A stretch of DNA of 64,000 nt, taken from positions 141,058,501-141,122,500 of the forward strand of contig CM032232.1 in assembly GCA_019009955.1 (NCBI GenBank), read 5' to 3'. The DNA is from Riptortus pedestris. Its lineage: Eukaryota; Arthropoda; Insecta; Hemiptera; Alydidae. Shown here one piece after another: positions 35,829 to 48,152 of the stretch. A program made the position numbers and the translations under genes. Below the pieces are notes generated by a model, which had not been told where the DNA came from, searched no databases, and saw only the letters and a program-made list of their open reading frames with translations. Numbering within the stretch: the stretch's first letter is position 1; each line of letters opens with the position of its first letter.

Positions 35829-37078
35829 AAGGAACTTCATGGTCGTTACTACAGTCGCCTTTATGACTCGGAGGTAGACTTGGCTTATTCTGTCGCGTGG
35901 CTGACGTCTGGAAAGCTGTTTTCAGAAACAGAAGGTTTCATTACAGCTATCCAAGACCAAGTGATTGCCGCCAGATCATACAGACCTCATATCCTTAAGG
36001 ACAGTAATGTTTCAGACAAGTGTAGATTATGCAACAAAGCTTATGAGTCCATTCAACACATTACGGCTTGATGTGAAATACTTGCTGGATCCGAATACTT
36101 ACAAAGGCACAATAACGTGGCAAAAGTATACCACCAAGCTCTAGCAGAGAAATTCGGCATGCTAGACAGAAAGGTCGCTTATTATCGCTATAATCCTCAA
36201 AAATTATTGGAAAAAGATAATATAAAGATGTATTGGGACGAAGCGATGATAACTGACCATACTGTGCACCATAACAAACCGGATATTCTCATTATTGACA
36301 AGATCAATAAGACTGCTGATATTATTGACATTGCAGTACCCAATGATGAGAATATTCGAAAATCCTATGCCGAAAAATTAAGAAAATATCAAGAATTGGC
36401 TATCGAGAGGTATACAAACCGAAATCTGCCATAGTTACGCCGATTATAGTAAGTTCAAATGGACTCGTGCCAAAAACAACAATAGCAGGCACCAAGAATT
36501 TAAATCTGCCAACAACAATTATAAAAAAAGCACTGCAAGTGGTAGTTCTTGATACTGCCAGAATCGTGCGAAAAATTTTAAATTCCCCATAACATGTCAC
36601 AATCACAAACTCCACATCGGTTGGATTTTCCCCCGATATGGATTTTACTTCAGTTTTTACTGAGTATAAACCTCCCCCGTAATAATAATAATAAAAGACT
36701 GCTGATATTATTGACATCGCAGTATCCAATGATGAGAATATTCGAAAATCCCATGCTGAAAAATTAAGAAAATATCAAGAATTGGCTATCGAGCTCAAAG
36801 AGGTATACAAACTGAAATCTGCCAAAGTTAGGCCTATTATAGTTAGTTCAAATGGACTAGTGCCAAAAACAACAATAGCAGGCACCAAGAATTTAAATCT
36901 GTCAACAACAATTATAAAAGAAGCACAGCAAGGGGTACTTCTTGATACTGCCAGAATCGTGCGAAAAATTTTAAATTCCCCATAACATGTCACAATCACA
37001 AACTCCATATCGGTTGGATTTTCCCCCGATATGGATTTTACTCCAGTTTTTACTGAGTATAAACCTCTCCCATAATAA
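35829..37078 (+). pseudogene. R2/R4-type LINE 3' end with restriction-like endonuclease
   Basis: The frame reads [19 protein letters not shown], then a C-x2-C-x8-H-x4-C zinc motif (CRLC...H...C), then YYRYNPQKLL and NKPDILIIDK...DIIDIAVP. The zinc motif followed by KPD and an Asp 14 residues later is the signature of the restriction-like endonuclease of R2/R4/NeSL-group LINEs. A TGA at 36070 breaks the frame. The last 370 bp are repeated in tandem (36309-36680 and 36695-37078), each ending in a TAA-type run. Reverse transcriptase is absent. Confidence 0.75.
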
Positions 37079-37355
37079 TAATAAAGTATGTTTAATCTGA
37101 AAAATAACTACAAATAAATTTACAATTACTTTATTGCCATAATTAAAATAATGATATTTATTTCTAAAGAAAATTTATATTTTCTATTACATTTGATATA
37201 ATAATTAAACCTAACATACATAACATGGACTGATAAGTCCGTCTGTTGAGCTCTGCCTTTTATATAATAAAATACTTTAGTATTGCAAAAGCAAGCAAAA
37301 TACATTACATAAACATACATATTTAAATAGAGGAAAAGGAACATATATAATATAC
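37079..37355. other. AT-rich spacer
   Basis: No feature recognised. Confidence 0.4.
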
Positions 37356-37640
37356 CTAATTATTATACTCCTCTATGAGCGATTTCCTATTACGTAGGGC
37401 AACTCTCAAATATGTATACAGCGGAAGCCAATTCTTGCCATTTAAAAATAAAATAAATTCATTGTGGCTAAGTATGGGTGTGCCAAAATACTGTTTTCTA
37501 AACTCATTAAGCACAGGGCAAGCAGCAATAAAATGGTATGTATTTTCTATTTCATTTTTGTTACAGAGGGAACAAACCCATTGATTCTCTGATCTACCTA
37601 TTGTATAATTCAAATTTAACAATTCCCCTCTAGCCTTCAT
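37356..37640 (-). pseudogene. LINE C-terminal zinc-finger remnant
   Basis: ARGELLNLNYTIGRSENQWV precedes CSLCNKNEIENTYHFIAACP, a C-x2-C...H-x4-C motif common at LINE ORF2 C-termini, then VALRNRK near the end. About 94 codons are open. No upstream reverse transcriptase is visible. Confidence 0.6.
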
Positions 37641-37664
37641 AAGTTCTGACTAATTACCCCATTT

Positions 37665-37708
37665 ATGGGAAATTAACTATTGAAGCCCTCGAGAAATGAT
37701 GTCCGTTC

Positions 37709-37769
<61 letters not shown>

Positions 37770-38130
37770 TATATATTCTAAATATCTTAATTACTATTCG
37801 TCGGATCAAACACTTGATAGAACCAATCCTACTGCAAATTAAATTTACTATAAATATGCATTTATTCTTTATTATTATTATATTAACCGAGATATTTGCA
37901 TTGTTATTAAATGAGTGCGGATAACGGATGAGATGAGATCGACTCATGTCGGCTCTAGTCGTGAGCTTCCGCCGTAAGCTAGTTCGGCCGCTTCTGTAAC
38001 TGTTCGGCTCTCGCGAAATTGGTTTAGAGACTCGTTACTTCTACTGTTACTATCGTAGTATGCAGATTTCTCTATTGTAAAACTTTACCTGAGAAATCTG
38101 CTTAGTTTACTCAGCCCCTGCGTGACGGAC
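37665..38130 (+). mobile_element. HINE subfamily A, damaged 5' arm
   Basis: Short 5' remnant, TA array at about 37716-37766, second arm lacking its first part, 3' hairpin and GACGGAC at 38124-38130. Confidence 0.8.
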
Positions 38131-39229
38131 TTTTCTGATAACTAAGGCATAAATAATGGTTTTAAGCTCAACAATATTTCATAAATAAGCAAGCATTGTT
38201 GTGCCAAAAGCTGTTAGGAAGACTTATAACATCAGTAGAGACATTAATAATTTGATTCAGATGAAAACAATTTTTTTTTTGTACAGACACCAAAACGACC
38301 CCCCCCTCTCCCAAAGTTTTTGCATTTTGAGAGAATGGGGGCAGACTTAGCCAGAGGGCGCCTGTCTTATCGCGGCCTGATAACGCCCAAATGATAAGTG
38401 AAAAGTCACACGCGATACCCGGCACACATACCCACCTCGTAGTTGAAAATTTATGTGTCCTAATTCCCGTCACTAATTAATTTACCTAAAAAAGCTCTTA
38501 CAGAGGAATTTAGTTTAATTAAATTGCATATACTTAGTGAGTATCAAACCAAACGAAATATTTTTTCTGAGTTGGTATTCTGGCAGGTGGAAGTGACTTC
38601 TAATGTATGTAGGATGAAAAAATTGTAGGCTACGCTTCCACTATAATAATTTATTGAAACGGCAAAGGGCTTTCGATGCTGTGCATCATCGTCAGTGCCC
38701 TGTTGACACACACAATAATAGTTACAAGTTTCTATAAAATATGTTAGACACATATAACAAAAAAACTTATCTTTCTTAGGACTAAATAACATATAAAACC
38801 TAACGTGGAACTAAATAACATATGTAACATTTCATATATCAACAGTTATTTTTTATTAAATTAAGTGGGTACAAGTAGGAAGTTAAAGCTAACTGAAAGA
38901 AAGACTATTTAAACAAAGAAGAGAAAGGGAGACAAAGAGGAAGAGAGATGAAATATTTTTTCTTTCCAATAATTAGTTTTTCTCAATTCCCGATTTCTTC
39001 AAATATCAACCAAACTACTATATATACAGCTTTAAAAGAAATTTAAACTGGCCACTACACGTTTAGTGGATTAAAGTGAAAAAACACATAAGTAATGAGT
39101 AGGGTTTTACTGAGATAACTGAAATTCAGAATGCAAATATCTGGGATAATATTCGTATTAGAGACAGAATGAATAGTACAACAATCGTACGAAACAAAAT
39201 TTTCATTAAGATCGAGTATATGACATTTT
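38131..39229. other. Spacer with PLE-derived remnant
   Basis: About 1.1 kb mostly unrecognised. It includes a PLE terminal remnant near 38560-38800. 38870-38930 resembles 52170-52230 (TAAGTGGGTACAAGTAGGAA). Confidence 0.4.
38655..38705 (-). ncRNA. Hammerhead ribozyme core, PLE remnant
   Basis: On the minus strand GGCACTGACGA, a perfect stem GATGC-ACA-GCATC, then GAAA and GCCCTTTGCCG. The order and spacing match the hammerhead core (CTGANGA, stem II, GAAA). The GAAA-x4-TTTGCC context parallels the PLE at 10576-11880. Confidence 0.65.
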
Positions 39230-39347
39230 AGCAGGTTTCCCTTAAGGGAAATCAGCTATTGAGGTCGTCCTCGTGACGCGATTTTTGAAATTTTTCTTCA
39301 AATAATCCATCGATCATACCCAGGAGATGACGAAAATGAGGTCCGTT

Positions 39348-40014
<667 letters not shown>

Positions 40015-40059
40015 TATATATTATGAGGATTTCGGCTATCTGCTCCAGCGGTTGGAATA

Positions 40060-40110
40060 TTAGTTTTGGAAATTTTCAATGGAAATGCGTCCATCTTCGT
40101 CAGGCATTAA
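40060..40110 (-). ncRNA. Hammerhead ribozyme core, PLE 3' side
   Basis: Minus strand: CTGACGA (complement of 40097-40103), stem ATGGA...TCCAT, GAAA (complement of 40074-40077). It lies downstream of the PLE coding region. Confidence 0.6.
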
Positions 40111-40160
40111 TTTGAATTGAATTGCTACTTTTATTGATCATATGTTTTTGGAGTTTTATT

Positions 40161-41138
40161 TCATTTCAGTATGGCTTTCCACGTTTCTGAAAGTATGACA
40201 CCGTCCACGCCGTTTATAGTATTTGTCCTCTTATTTATTTCTAAGGCTTCCAGGACTAATCTTTTTCCGAGGTGGTCTTCTCTATGTAAAACCTTTGTCT
40301 CGTCAAATTTAATTTGGTGGGGACAAATACTTGCGTGTTTGGCAATGGCGGATGTTTTTGTTCTATTATGTTTTAGGTCAGCCATGTGTTGGTTGACTCT
40401 TGTAGTTGTCTTCTTGCCTGTCTGCCCCACATAAACCTTACCACAATCACACGGTATCATATACACTCCACTGTCCTGTAATAATTGGGTGTCTTTTGGG
40501 CTCTTTAAATATTCGTTGAATATTTTATGTGGCTTGAATACAGCTCGTAAATTATATTTTCGAAGTATTCTTGCCAGCCTTTCTGAGGTCCCCGCTATAT
40601 AAGGAAGTGTAACGTTGCTTAATGGTTTAACTTGAGTATTTTCAATGTCTTGTTGAATCTTGTTATCCAGTTTCTTCTTAATATTTCTTAATACTCTTGT
40701 TACTTCCAATTTTTTGTAGCCGTTCTGGTGGAGTTCTTCTTTCAACTGTGCTATTTCATTTTTTAGATGGGTTTCATTGCTGCACAGTGAAAAGGCTCTG
40801 TTTACTAATGTTCAGATGATACCATGTTTTTGGGCTGGGTAGTGGTGGGATGAGACATTCAGATATCTACCTGTTGCTGTAGGTTTTCTGTACACAGTGT
40901 GGCTGAATCTATTATTGCCTTCCTTAATTATTAAAAGATCAAGAAACGGCAATTTCCCTTCATTTTCTAATTCTATGGTGAATTTGATCTGTGGGTGTTG
41001 CGTGTTCATGAAGTTAAAGAACTTCATTAGTTTTTCCTTGCCGTGTTGCCAAATTATGAAACAGTCGTCTACGTATCTAAGCCATAATTTGGGTTTCAAT
41101 GCCCATTTTTCAAAGGCCCATTTTACAAACAAAAACAA
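40161..41138 (-). pseudogene. PLE reverse transcriptase end and GIY-YIG endonuclease
   Basis: Reading down the minus strand: ALKPKLWLRYVDDCFIIW has the catalytic YVDD, then FTIELENEGKLPFLDLLI and VYRKPTATGRYL, both RT thumb-side motifs of PLEs. One in-frame TGA (near 40812-40814) interrupts it. It continues ETHLKNEIAQLKEEL and the linker to GVYMIPCDCGKVYVGQTGKK, the GIY-YIG start, with H and E further on. Apart from that stop the frame is intact, so the copy is fairly young. The protein would prime reverse transcription at nicked DNA. Confidence 0.88.
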
Positions 41139-41237
41139 GGACTCGCTATGGGAAGCCCCCTGTCGTCAGTTGTGGCCAATCTCTTTATGGAAGATCTGGA
41201 ATCGTCAGCCTTTGAAAAATGGGCATTGAAACCTATA
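41095..41237 (+). pseudogene. Inverted 5' piece of the PLE reverse transcriptase
   Basis: The plus strand encodes YKQKQGLAMGSPLSSVVANL and then MEDLESSAFEKWALKP, the RT block just upstream of YVDD. The last codons duplicate the start of the minus-strand part, so the junction is an inversion with a short shared segment (TTTGAAAAATGGGCATTGAA). Confidence 0.85.
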
Positions 41238-41344
41238 TATATATATATATAATTGCGCTGATGTTTTCGACCAGGTTGTATTTATATGTGGTGTGTTGTT
41301 CTTTTCGGAGTTTTGGTCAATGTTGGTGAAATTAATCTTAGTTT

Positions 41345-41395
41345 ATGCCGATATTTCGAGAATCTTTATTTTCTCTTCCTCAGGGCTGTAAAAAT
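41345..41395 (-). ncRNA. Hammerhead ribozyme core, foldback left arm
   Basis: Minus: CTGAGGA (complement of 41377-41383), stem GAGAA/TTCTC, GAAA (complement of 41354-41357), then TATCGGCAT. Confidence 0.62.
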
Positions 41396-41544
41396 TACAT
41401 TTACTACATTATAATATTGCACATTGTTGTTATACATTGTTATAAAAGGGTGTTTTTTCCTTATTATAATTATAACAATGTATAACAACAATTATAACAA
41501 TGTATAACAACAATGTGCAATATTATAATGTAGTACATGTAATT

Positions 41545-41595
41545 TTTACAGCCCTGAGGAAGAGAAAATAAAGATTCTCGAAATATCGGCATAAA
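41545..41595 (+). ncRNA. Hammerhead ribozyme core, foldback right arm
   Basis: Plus: CTGAGGA at 41554-41560, stem GAGAA/TTCTC, GAAA at 41580-41583. Mirror of the left arm. Confidence 0.62.
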
Positions 41596-42138
41596 CTAAG
41601 ATTCATTTCACCAACATTGACCAAAACTCCGAAAAGAACAACACACCACATATATATATATATTTGTCTGTTACCGCTCTAGCGGTCGCAATATTGTTTA
41701 ATCGTTACCAAACTCGATACTTAGTCGTTGTGTAAAAAGAAAGACTAAGTTCGTTAACGGCTAAAATCGGGAGGGGGTGGGGGTTTAGACGGGGGATTTT
41801 CAAAAATTCCTAATATCTGTTACTATACGTCTGATCGAAAAATTGTATAGAACCAATCTTCTTGCAAATTAAATGATCTATAAATGTTGTTATGTAGATG
41901 TTGTCATTATCTTTAATATTAACCGAGATATTTGTATTTTTTTTAGTTTTCGGCCTTCAGTAAACCCTCCACTCCTTATTATGTCACATCAACAATAAGC
42001 TGTTATATTATGAAGCACTTTATTTGAAGCCTAAATAACAAATATTGTTCTCATTGAACTTTTACGTCATGAGATAAATGCAAATACGGGAAGCAAGTGG
42101 GAAATCTGCTTAGTTAACGCAGCCCCTGCGTGACGGAC

Positions 42139-42609
42139 TTTACGAAACTCGAAAATTTACTATAAATATTGTCATATACATTTATTCTCTATCTTGAATA
42201 TTAACCGAGATATGTGCATTTTTATGAAGTCTGTGGTCGGGTATAGTTGGGATTAGGTCGGCCATTTCCGTCATTGCTCGGCTCAGGTGGAAGCTTCTTC
42301 TAACATTACCTCTCGTTTCTAACCTTATCTTACCTTCATTACTTAGTGAGATTTATGCAAATACGTTCTGTTCATCCGCCCGCCCTCCTTCTTTAGTTCT
42401 TGGACTACTAAAATTTGAGTTATTAAAATTTAAATTATTCTTACAATTCAGAAGACGTTTCAGTTGGGAATTTATTTTAATTAACTGAAAGATTTCTCAT
42501 TACCGTTTGTATTTAATCACGGTGGTATTGTGTTACCAGTATGCAGATTTCTCTATTGTAAAACTTCACATGGGAAATCTGCTTAGTTAACGCAGCCTGA
42601 GTGACGGAC
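42139..42609 (+). mobile_element. HINE subfamily B, 5' truncated, tandem
   Basis: Starts in the second arm immediately after the previous copy. It has the body, B arm, hairpin (partly deleted) and GACGGAC at 42603-42609. Confidence 0.75.
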
Positions 42610-42987
42610 TTTTTTGGTCAGGCCGAAAAGGGTGGACGAAATAAAATTGGCAATAATTAAAAGAAATATAAAAGTCAATAAATAAAGTAGTATGGTGACT
42701 AAGAATAAAATAATTGTAGTGAAATTATATTTAAAATGATAGAAAATCTAATTAAATTATAAATTAAAATAGTAAAGCAATATAGGGGTAAATGTAAATC
42801 CTTGAGAGATGCCTGATCTTATTTAATCATGGATATTGCCAAACTATTGCAAGGGGTAGGTCGGTCACGGGTTGGAACAATGTTAGCAACCAGCCAATCA
42901 GGGCATGGCTGTCATTTATTACACACAGCTGATGAAATCTATGATAATATGGATTACGAGGGGAGATAAAAAATATAATAAGTAAAA
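42610..42987. other. No recognised feature
   Basis: About 380 bp, AT-rich. Nothing supported. Confidence 0.4.
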
Positions 42988-43320
42988 GTCCGTCACGCAA
43001 GAGCTGCGTACACTAAGCCTATTCCCCACATTTCAGAACGTCACCTCATCTCACAGTCTGTTTTCTATGAGTAGTTGTAGAAGTTTAAAAAGGTAAAATT
43101 TAAACGAAGCTTTCACACCGAAAATAATTGAATATTTCTGACACTGTGTATATATTCAATGAATACAAGATTTGGAATTTAAGCTTCGAATAAAGGGATT
43201 CATGATATAATAGCTAATTGTTAATATGACAGAGTATGAGGGGGGGGGGGTTTACTGAAGGCTGACGCAAAAAAACAAAAAAACAAACAAATATTTCAAT
43301 TTATTTTCAAGACAAAGAAA
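42988..43320 (-). mobile_element. HINE subfamily B, decayed
   Basis: 3' hairpin with changes (GCAAGAGCTGCGTAC), part of the B arm (AATTTAAGCTTCGAATAAAG), broken after the G-rich tract. Confidence 0.6.
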
Positions 43321-43393
43321 AACGTGTGTGAAACTTCCATGCAAGTCTTTGATCTGGGATATAACCCTCCTGGTTCATATACAACTAAGAAAA

Positions 43394-43901
43394 GTCCGTC
43401 ACGCAGGGGCTGCGTAAACTAAGCAGATTTCCCACGTGAAGTTTTACAACTGTAGTAGTAAGAAACCTCTAAACCTAAAGCATTATTTAGGGCGTAATAA
43501 CCCAGTAGTTTCTAGCCCCAAAAAACAGTTAACCTAACCTCTAAAAATTTTCACGAGGGACGAATAGTTATGGAAACGGACGCCAGAGCTCTCGGCGGAA
43601 AGTCCGAACATAGCCTACAGGTGACCACACGCAGAATACAAATGCAAATATCTCGGTTAATATTCAAGATACAGAATAAATGTATAGAGCAATATTTATA
43701 GTAAATTTAATTTGCAATAAGATTTATTCTATACAATGTTTTGATCCGAAGTATCTCCGTTACATATTTCGAAAATCCCCCCCCCTCCCACTGGTCCGAT
43801 TTCAGCCATTAACGAACTTGATCTTCCTTTTTACATAAAACGATTAAATTCCGAGTTTGGTAACGATCAAACAAAAATTGCGACCGCTAGAGCGTTAACA
43901 G

Positions 43902-43953
<52 letters not shown>

Positions 43954-44071
43954 GAACGGACCTCATTTTCGTCATCTCCTGGGTAGGATCGATGGACATT
44001 TGAAGAAATTTTTCGAAACTCGCATCATGAGTACGACCTCAATAGCTGATTTCCCTTAAGGGAAATCTGCT
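43394..44071 (-). mobile_element. HINE subfamily A2, full length (678 bp)
   Basis: Intact ends and TA array at 43907-43947. It carries the A2-specific insert of about 75 bp at 43480-43555 (ATTATTTAGGGCGTAATAAC and onward) shared with the copies at 54935 and 60621. Confidence 0.87.
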
Positions 44072-44219
44072 AAAAAATAGGTTCTGTCATCAACATGCCA
44101 AAGCCTTACTTTATTTGTCAGTCTGTTCTAAAATTGGTCAGTAGTCTTTTAATAGTCTAAAGTCGTACAAGAAATGGTACTAAAGTCAATGACATAAAGG
44201 GTTGTCTATTAGTTTGAAT

Positions 44220-44520
44220 CTATGAATCTATTAATTGTTCCATGTCCACTCTGGAGTGGTGTTATATAAAAGTGGGTCATTTTAATTTTTGTATTAAAAT
44301 AATCTGGAATATTTGGTATATATCTCTTTAAGTGTTGTACTTTAGTTGTTCATTTTTGTCCAATGAAAGTTTAGTGCGTGTTTTAGACATTCTTGAATAT
44401 TTTTCTGAAATTTCAGTCGAGTTAGAAGATTTTAAGTGGCTATATCAACTATCTCATTCCCTAACATCCTATTATGTCCACGTATCCAATCCAAATTTAT
44501 TTTTAGTTTCTTAGTTTAAT
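44220..44520 (-). pseudogene. LINE RNase H remnant
   Basis: On the minus strand NLDWIRGHNRMLGNEIVDIA resembles the conserved WIPGHxGIxGNExAD block of LINE RNase H domains, followed by stops. Only this block is convincing. Confidence 0.45.
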
Positions 44521-44904
44521 ACTTAAACCCTAGAAAGTGTCCAAAAACCTTAGAAATAGCTTGAACCAGGTGTTCCATCTTACCACACAAGCCTCAGTAG
44601 AGACATCACTCCACTTGCTAACGGGTTTATTCCACTCGCTTGAACATTACGGATCTGGTAATACCGGTGCTATAAACTATCCCTGAAGTGGGGAGGGGGT
44701 GAATTTAAACATTTTTTAAGCCCCCCATTCCAGTCCGAACCGTGAGAGAGCTGACTGACCCCGCCTGGAGCAGATGGAGCCACAAAAAGCCCTTCCATCC
44801 TGCCCCCAAGAGCCTGCTACCATATGGCATTCCTTAGGGTCCCTTGGTGTTTCTCGCCATCGGTAAACAGGCATAAGGCACACACACGTGTGCGTATAGG
44901 CTTA
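44521..44904. other. Spacer, GC-richer part unassigned
   Basis: 44690-44900 is richer in GC than its surroundings but shows no known family or frame. Confidence 0.35.
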
Positions 44905-44910
44905 GGGCAG

Positions 44911-45455
44911 GGATTTCCTAATTATTTCGGGCAAGAGACCCCTTTTCCAAAATAAACTGATACCTCAGCACCCCCAAAGCCATATTACTTTAACAGTCCT
45001 TTCTCTAGTTTTCTGTGTTGATAAAAAATACTTACCAATTTAAAAACATTACGGTTGGTAAAGTGAGTAAACTTAACATCATTTTCTCATCAAAAGTCAA
45101 CAAAATAAATAGACATAAATATTTGTAAATATAAACTGTATATCCGCCAAAACGTGCCTGAAAGATTTGTCTGTTCGAACTCATTATCTTGCACGCACTT
45201 GCGTACGTTATCGACTTGTTGACTTTTTAAAGCACAACAATGATACTTCCTTCTAAAATATTAGTCATTTTTACAACAACTTGGGTACACATAACACAAC
45301 TTATACAGAAAGATACAAATAAAACTTGTGTTATGGACAGGGATAGATTTTTAGACCTCGTGGATCCCCAAAATCAATTATAGTTTATGTCAAGCCCTGG
45401 AAAGCCTATTTGTACTCCAGGGGTCGATATCGACTGCTTTGGGAATTCCGGGTTT
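44911..45455. mobile_element. hAT-like MITE, decayed
   Basis: The left end CAGGGATTTCCTAATTATTT and AGACCCCTTTTCC, and the right end TCCAGGGGTCGATATCG with TTTGGGAATTCCGG, form the loose inverted ends and GACCCC motif common in hAT-derived MITEs. Flanks GCTTAGGG and GTTTAGGA agree at 6 of 8 bases as a possible target duplication. Confidence 0.4.
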
Positions 45456-46038
45456 AGGATTTATTAGTAAAGAGAGGCACTCAATATGATTTCGGGAGTT
45501 AACAAATATTCTTTATTATGTGTTTTAAACATTTTCCTTAATTTGTACTTATCAGCAATATTGTCTTGATGGGGATGGGGTTCACTTTTGTCATTTCCCT
45601 GGAGTTAAGCGTAGAAAGAACGTCTCATTATTCTTTTAAGCTGTAATAAAAGTGAAACTGCAGCAGCTCCGGCAATAGAAAAATTTATTTCATAAGGGCT
45701 CATTTAGTGTTAAGTAAACGCCGAGAAGAATGAATTAAATAATACACTTAAATAGATATTTTTTTTGGCGAAATAGTATTTAAAAATGCTTTCATATATA
45801 GTAGGCGACAGAATAACTTTCTCCTGATAATTTGAAATAAACTCCTATTATTTTTTTTAAAAAAAAGCTGTAACTGCACTGCAGTTATACCAAAGTAAAA
45901 GACAAAAATTATTTTTAGTATAACATACGGGGTGTTTTGGGTGATGGGGTGGTTTAGCATTCAGCTCAAGCGGCTTTCTATTAAAGGTTAAGCAAATTTC
46001 GCAAGTTCTGGGAACTATTCCTTAGGGATTATTGAAAA
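45456..46038. other. No recognised feature
   Basis: About 580 bp AT-rich sequence. Nothing supported. Confidence 0.4.
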
Positions 46039-46579
46039 GTCAATCACGCATGTGTGGCGTTAACCTAGCAGATTTCCCACCTGCCTCACGTATTTCCATT
46101 TATCTCAAAGAGTAAAAATTCAATGAGAACAATATTTGGCTTAATATAAAGTGCTTCATTATATAACAGCTTATTGTTCATATTCCATGAGAAGATGGTA
46201 ACCTGTAGATTACCCGTCCCAATAACTTAACCTAAGTTGAAAAATGTGGACGTTAATAAATAATAATGATATACCATGAGTAGGAGTGGGTCTAAAAAAA
46301 AATATACAAATATCTAGGTTAATAATAAAGACAGTGAAAAAAACGTATATTTCAACATTTATAGTATTTGTAATATGATTTCTTCTATACACTTTTTCGA
46401 CCCGCCGTATAATAACGGAGATATTTTGTATTTTCAAAATTCCCCCATATACCCCCTCCCAGTCGGATTTCAGCCGGTAACGAACTTCATCTTAATTCTT
46501 ACATAAACGTTGAAATATCCCGTTTGGTAACGTTCAAACGAAAATTGCGACCACTAGAGCTTTAACAGACAAATATATG

Positions 46580-46643
<64 letters not shown>
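46039..46643 (-). mobile_element. HINE subfamily B variant, 5' arm lost
   Basis: Decayed 3' hairpin at the left, part of the B arm, C-rich tract, and second arm ending in a TA array (46573-46643). The 5' arm is not found beyond it. Confidence 0.65.
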
Positions 46644-46645
<2 letters not shown>

Positions 46646-47276
46646 TTTGTAGCTGTGAGCAGCCAGCGAGATATAGGAGGGCAGTGCCCTTCAGAGTAGA
46701 TCGACCTTCATGCCTCTCTCTCCCAGCATCGGTTCCTCATTCTTCTATAGCTAGTCTCCTCTCTGCTCTTAGCCCTCCATATTATCTGTCATTATACGTT
46801 CTTATCTCTAGTGATAAGGAAAAGAATGTTATAGGCTAGGTCTTGAAGGCCTTTGACATTTCAAATGTTAGCTCATCATTTTGCATATTAGGTTATGGAT
46901 TGTAAACTTCGAGTATGGGTATGTTCTTGAAGTCCCACATGATCTAATTTTTGCAAATCGTGGTTATCGTATTTACCACAGAGGATCTTCTGTTGTGTAG
47001 TGTTCCCCAATTTTTCGACAATCTCCATCTCCTCCCTTCCATTTTGGCCTATATTAATTTCATAAATAAGTTCACATATTAATAGCATGAATATAACTTG
47101 GTTATTCCTTTTAAGTCAAAATGTAAACAACAGAAAAAAATTTGTAGTGTAACATAATAATAATATAACCACAAAAACCATATATTAACAAAAGAAAAAC
47201 AATAATCACATGTTAACAAGAGTAAAAGAATAATCATATGTAACAAATTACTTGTCTTCATAATGTCAATCATTTT
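46644..47276. other. Spacer, unassigned minus frame
   Basis: A minus frame at 46888-47088 includes MEIVEKLGNTTQQKILCGKY, which looks like real protein in composition but is not recognised. 46790-46860 resembles 48890-48950. No other feature. Confidence 0.35.
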
Positions 47277-47495
47277 ACCAAATTTTCCTTAGGGGAAATT
47301 AGCTATTGAGGATGTACTCATCAAGGGTTTTCAAACCAATCTTATGGCAAATTAAATGCTCTATAAATATTGTTATATATATTTATTCTCTATCTTGAAT
47401 ATTAACCGAGATACCGAGTATTTTCAGTTTTCAGCCTTCAGCAAACCCCTACTTCTACTCATGTCATATTAATATTAAGCTCTTATATCATGAAC

Positions 47496-47512
47496 CAATT
47501 CATTCCTATATT
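47496..47512. repeat. Target site duplication, left
   Basis: CAATTCATTCCTATATT, 17 bases, identical to 48153-48169. Confidence 0.85.
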
Positions 47513-48152
47513 TTTATTTATTATATTTTTAACTAAATTATCAAAAATTTGTCTCCTGATAAAATAATCAAAAGTAGAAAATAATCACTATCACTAAATA
47601 AAAATTTACAATTATTTTAAAATTAACGTCCACTTCATATACTATGAAATATCTTCTGGACGACTTATCTACAGGTTACCGCCCTTTTCTAGCCAGGGAT
47701 CAGGGATTTCATTTGGTGGATCCATCACCAAATTAATTTGACCCCATTCGGAAATTGAATACAGATATCGAGTTTAATCCAGATAATTAAATCAATGCTA
47801 ACACATATTGTGCTCCCAACGAACTTCTAAATAAATTGCATTAATGTTTGTTCCGTGTCTTGACTTTAGAAGGAGGAGCATTAGGGTTAACTCCCTTATA
47901 ACATGGTTTAAATAAAGACATTGCCTCGTCAGCAAAGAGACCACCCAAAACAGGAACTGGTTTTGAATGATACTCAGAAACATTAACAACTGAACCACAC
48001 CCTCCAAATCTGTCGTTTGCACAACCAAAAACAACTCTGTTGACATCAATATTATGAAGAGCACAAGAACACATTGCACAAGGTTCGACTGTAACATACA
48101 CTTTAATAGATGAAAAAGGTACTTGAGCTGCCAAAACTTGATCAATGCAAAA
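47513..48152 (-). pseudogene. ADAT2: ADAT2 retrocopy, 5' truncated
   Basis: The minus frame from 48152 to 47841 encodes FCIDQVLAAQVPF, then VYVTVEPCAMCSCAL (the PCxxC zinc-binding motif of cytidine/adenosine deaminases), FGCANDRFGGCGSVVN, GLFADEAMSLFK and NPNAPPSK to the stop. These match the C-terminal half of the tRNA adenosine deaminase subunit ADAT2, which with ADAT3 makes inosine at the tRNA wobble position. There is no ATG start. The HAE part with the first zinc ligand and catalytic Glu is absent, so it cannot be catalytic. About 330 bp of 3' UTR follow, ending in an A-rich stretch with AATAAA. The frame is otherwise undamaged, implying recent origin. Confidence 0.85.

Larger units (their letters stand above)
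40016..41237 (-). mobile_element. Penelope-like element, 5' inverted
   Basis: The minus strand carries the RT C-terminal part and GIY-YIG domain (40161-41138) and a hammerhead core at its 3' side. The 5'-most piece (about 41095-41237) lies in plus orientation. It is bounded by TA on both sides, so it went into the microsatellite of the host HINE. Confidence 0.8.
41262..41652. mobile_element. PLE terminal-repeat foldback
   Basis: Left arm 41275-41460 and right arm 41470-41648 are near-perfect inverted copies. Outer ends read TATGTGGTGTGTTGTTCTTT and its complement. Each arm holds a hammerhead core. It is non-coding. Confidence 0.7.

Noticed and set aside
42941..42975. CTGATGA as another hammerhead core
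   Set aside because: No stem II followed by GAAA at the right distance, and no PLE context.
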